Assembly: GCF_000696095.1 (NCBI RefSeq)
Contig: NZ_BAYX01000003.1
Span: 516,041-580,040 of the forward strand
Source: Rhizobium rhizogenes NBRC 13257
Lineage (GTDB): Bacteria > Pseudomonadota > Alphaproteobacteria > Rhizobiales > Rhizobiaceae
Reading direction: 5' to 3'
DNA length: 64,000 nt
Part shown: positions 63,490 to 64,000 of the stretch, in pieces
Position numbering within the stretch: the first letter of the stretch is position 1
How the letters are laid out: every line of letters starts with the position of its first letter
Made by a program: the position numbers and the translations under genes
The notes under the pieces: generated by a model
What the model was told of the DNA's origin: nothing
The model's input: the letters and a program-made list of their open reading frames with translations, nothing else
Databases searched by the model: none

Positions 63490-64000
63490 ATAGTCTCTGG
63501 GGCGATGTCACGTTGTCTGCAGCTTAACGGTTGAGGGATAATTGGGCGAGGATGATCTCGACGACGATCAGTTACAAGAATCACCGCTTTTCACCGCAGA
63601 TCATCGCCCATGCGGTGTGGCTGTATTTCCGGTTTCCGTTGAGCCTACGGTTGGTCGAGGAAATGCTGTTGGAGCGGGGCGTTGTCGTATCGTACGAAAC
63701 GATCCGGCGATGAGGCTTCAAATTCGGGGCGGCTTACGCCAAGCAGTTGCGCAGAAAGAAGCCGTCGCAAAAGGATATCTGGCATTTGGACGAGGTCCTG
63801 ATTTCCATCGGTGGCCGAAAACATTGGCTTTGGCGCGCGGTTGACCAGGACGGCTACGTTCTCGACGAGATCGTCCAGGCTCGCCGCGATACCAAGGCTG
63901 CCAAGCGATTGCTGGTCGGACTGTTAACGAAGCAAGACCTGTCGCCGAAGCGCATCGTCAGCGGCGTTGGTGCAGTGTTCGGCGACAGATCATCATGTGG
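63490..64000 (+). mobile_element. IS6-family insertion sequence, left part
   Basis: The coding part from 63552 is typical of IS6-family elements. The left boundary near 63490 is an estimate; the segment 63498-63540 is likely the element's end and untranslated leader, but no terminal inverted repeat can be checked because the right end is missing. The element is cut by the window end, and its last visible 35-40 bases no longer look like IS6 transposase. Confidence 0.6.
63552..64000 (+). pseudogene. IS6-family transposase with nonsense mutation
   Basis: The frame begins MISTTISYKNHRFSPQIIAH with the zinc-finger-like start and LVEEMLLERGVVVSYETIRR, then meets TGA at 63711-63713 where relatives read TIRRWGFKF, so a TGG Trp codon has become a stop. 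The same frame stays open afterwards and gives the catalytic-core start KDIWHLDEV, then KHWLWRAVDQDGYVLDEIVQ and SPKRIV. After about 63960 the expected second Asp region is not found. The transposase is therefore split and perhaps truncated as well, and is unlikely to be active. Confidence 0.8.

Overview
The window is high-GC DNA read as part of a Rhizobiaceae replicon (Rhizobium or a close relative), probably a large plasmid or chromid. The basis is the gene stock: at least five complete ABC importers, rhizobial small families (DUF982, DUF1127), an archaic chaperone-usher pilus, an Irr-type iron box, and regulators of the GntR, ROK, AraC and TetR families. There are no ribosomal or tRNA genes, no replication or conjugation genes and no CRISPR array. 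Almost every gene is accessory catabolism, transport or signalling.

Layout. 1-12259 (+): the tail of a sulfonate-type permease, then a run of one MsnO8-type flavin monooxygenase, a GNAT acetyltransferase, two near-duplicate Tat-type peptide-binding proteins, a Dpp-like permease pair with a fused ATPase, and two NtaA/DszA-type flavin monooxygenases; this looks like uptake and oxidative cleavage of an organosulfur compound. 12290-16877 (-): Csu-like archaic chaperone-usher pilus. 17373-19934 (+): a two-part FAD/GcvT N-demethylase-like enzyme with a strong terminator. 20042-25779: a sugar ABC operon (-) with a divergent HutC-type GntR regulator and a clear palindromic operator. 25826-26857 (-): GH25 lipoprotein. 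27038-41466: two divergent Opp-type importers around a FadR-type regulator, with an enolase-superfamily dehydratase on one arm and a DapA-family lyase or aldolase on the other, suggesting sugar-acid catabolism. 41544-41859: a ParD antitoxin whose ParE toxin is reduced to a C-terminal scrap. 41856-44852: inositol-monophosphatase and GDPD pair with a divergent ROK regulator. 44883-54644: MHYT-GGDEF-EAL protein, serine-rich EF-hand protein, iron-type binding protein with an Irr-like box and a divergent methyltransferase, LprI-family protein, an AraC/DUF1127/Cys-rich cassette with a duplicated upstream element, and a chemoreceptor. 54729-59356 (-): ribose-type ABC operon. 59531-63412: DUF982 protein, then a shikimate/quinate-type regulon (MFS permease, TetR, shikimate dehydrogenase homologue) with two identical 16-bp palindromes placed inside two promoters. 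63490-64000: an IS6-family element with a nonsense mutation, cut by the window end.

The most informative signals are regulatory: the paired TetR operators, the HutC-type operator, the Irr-like box, and the 42-bp element repeated in front of the DUF1127 and Cys-rich genes. The most informative gene-content signals are the organosulfur-like cluster and the gutted parDE locus.
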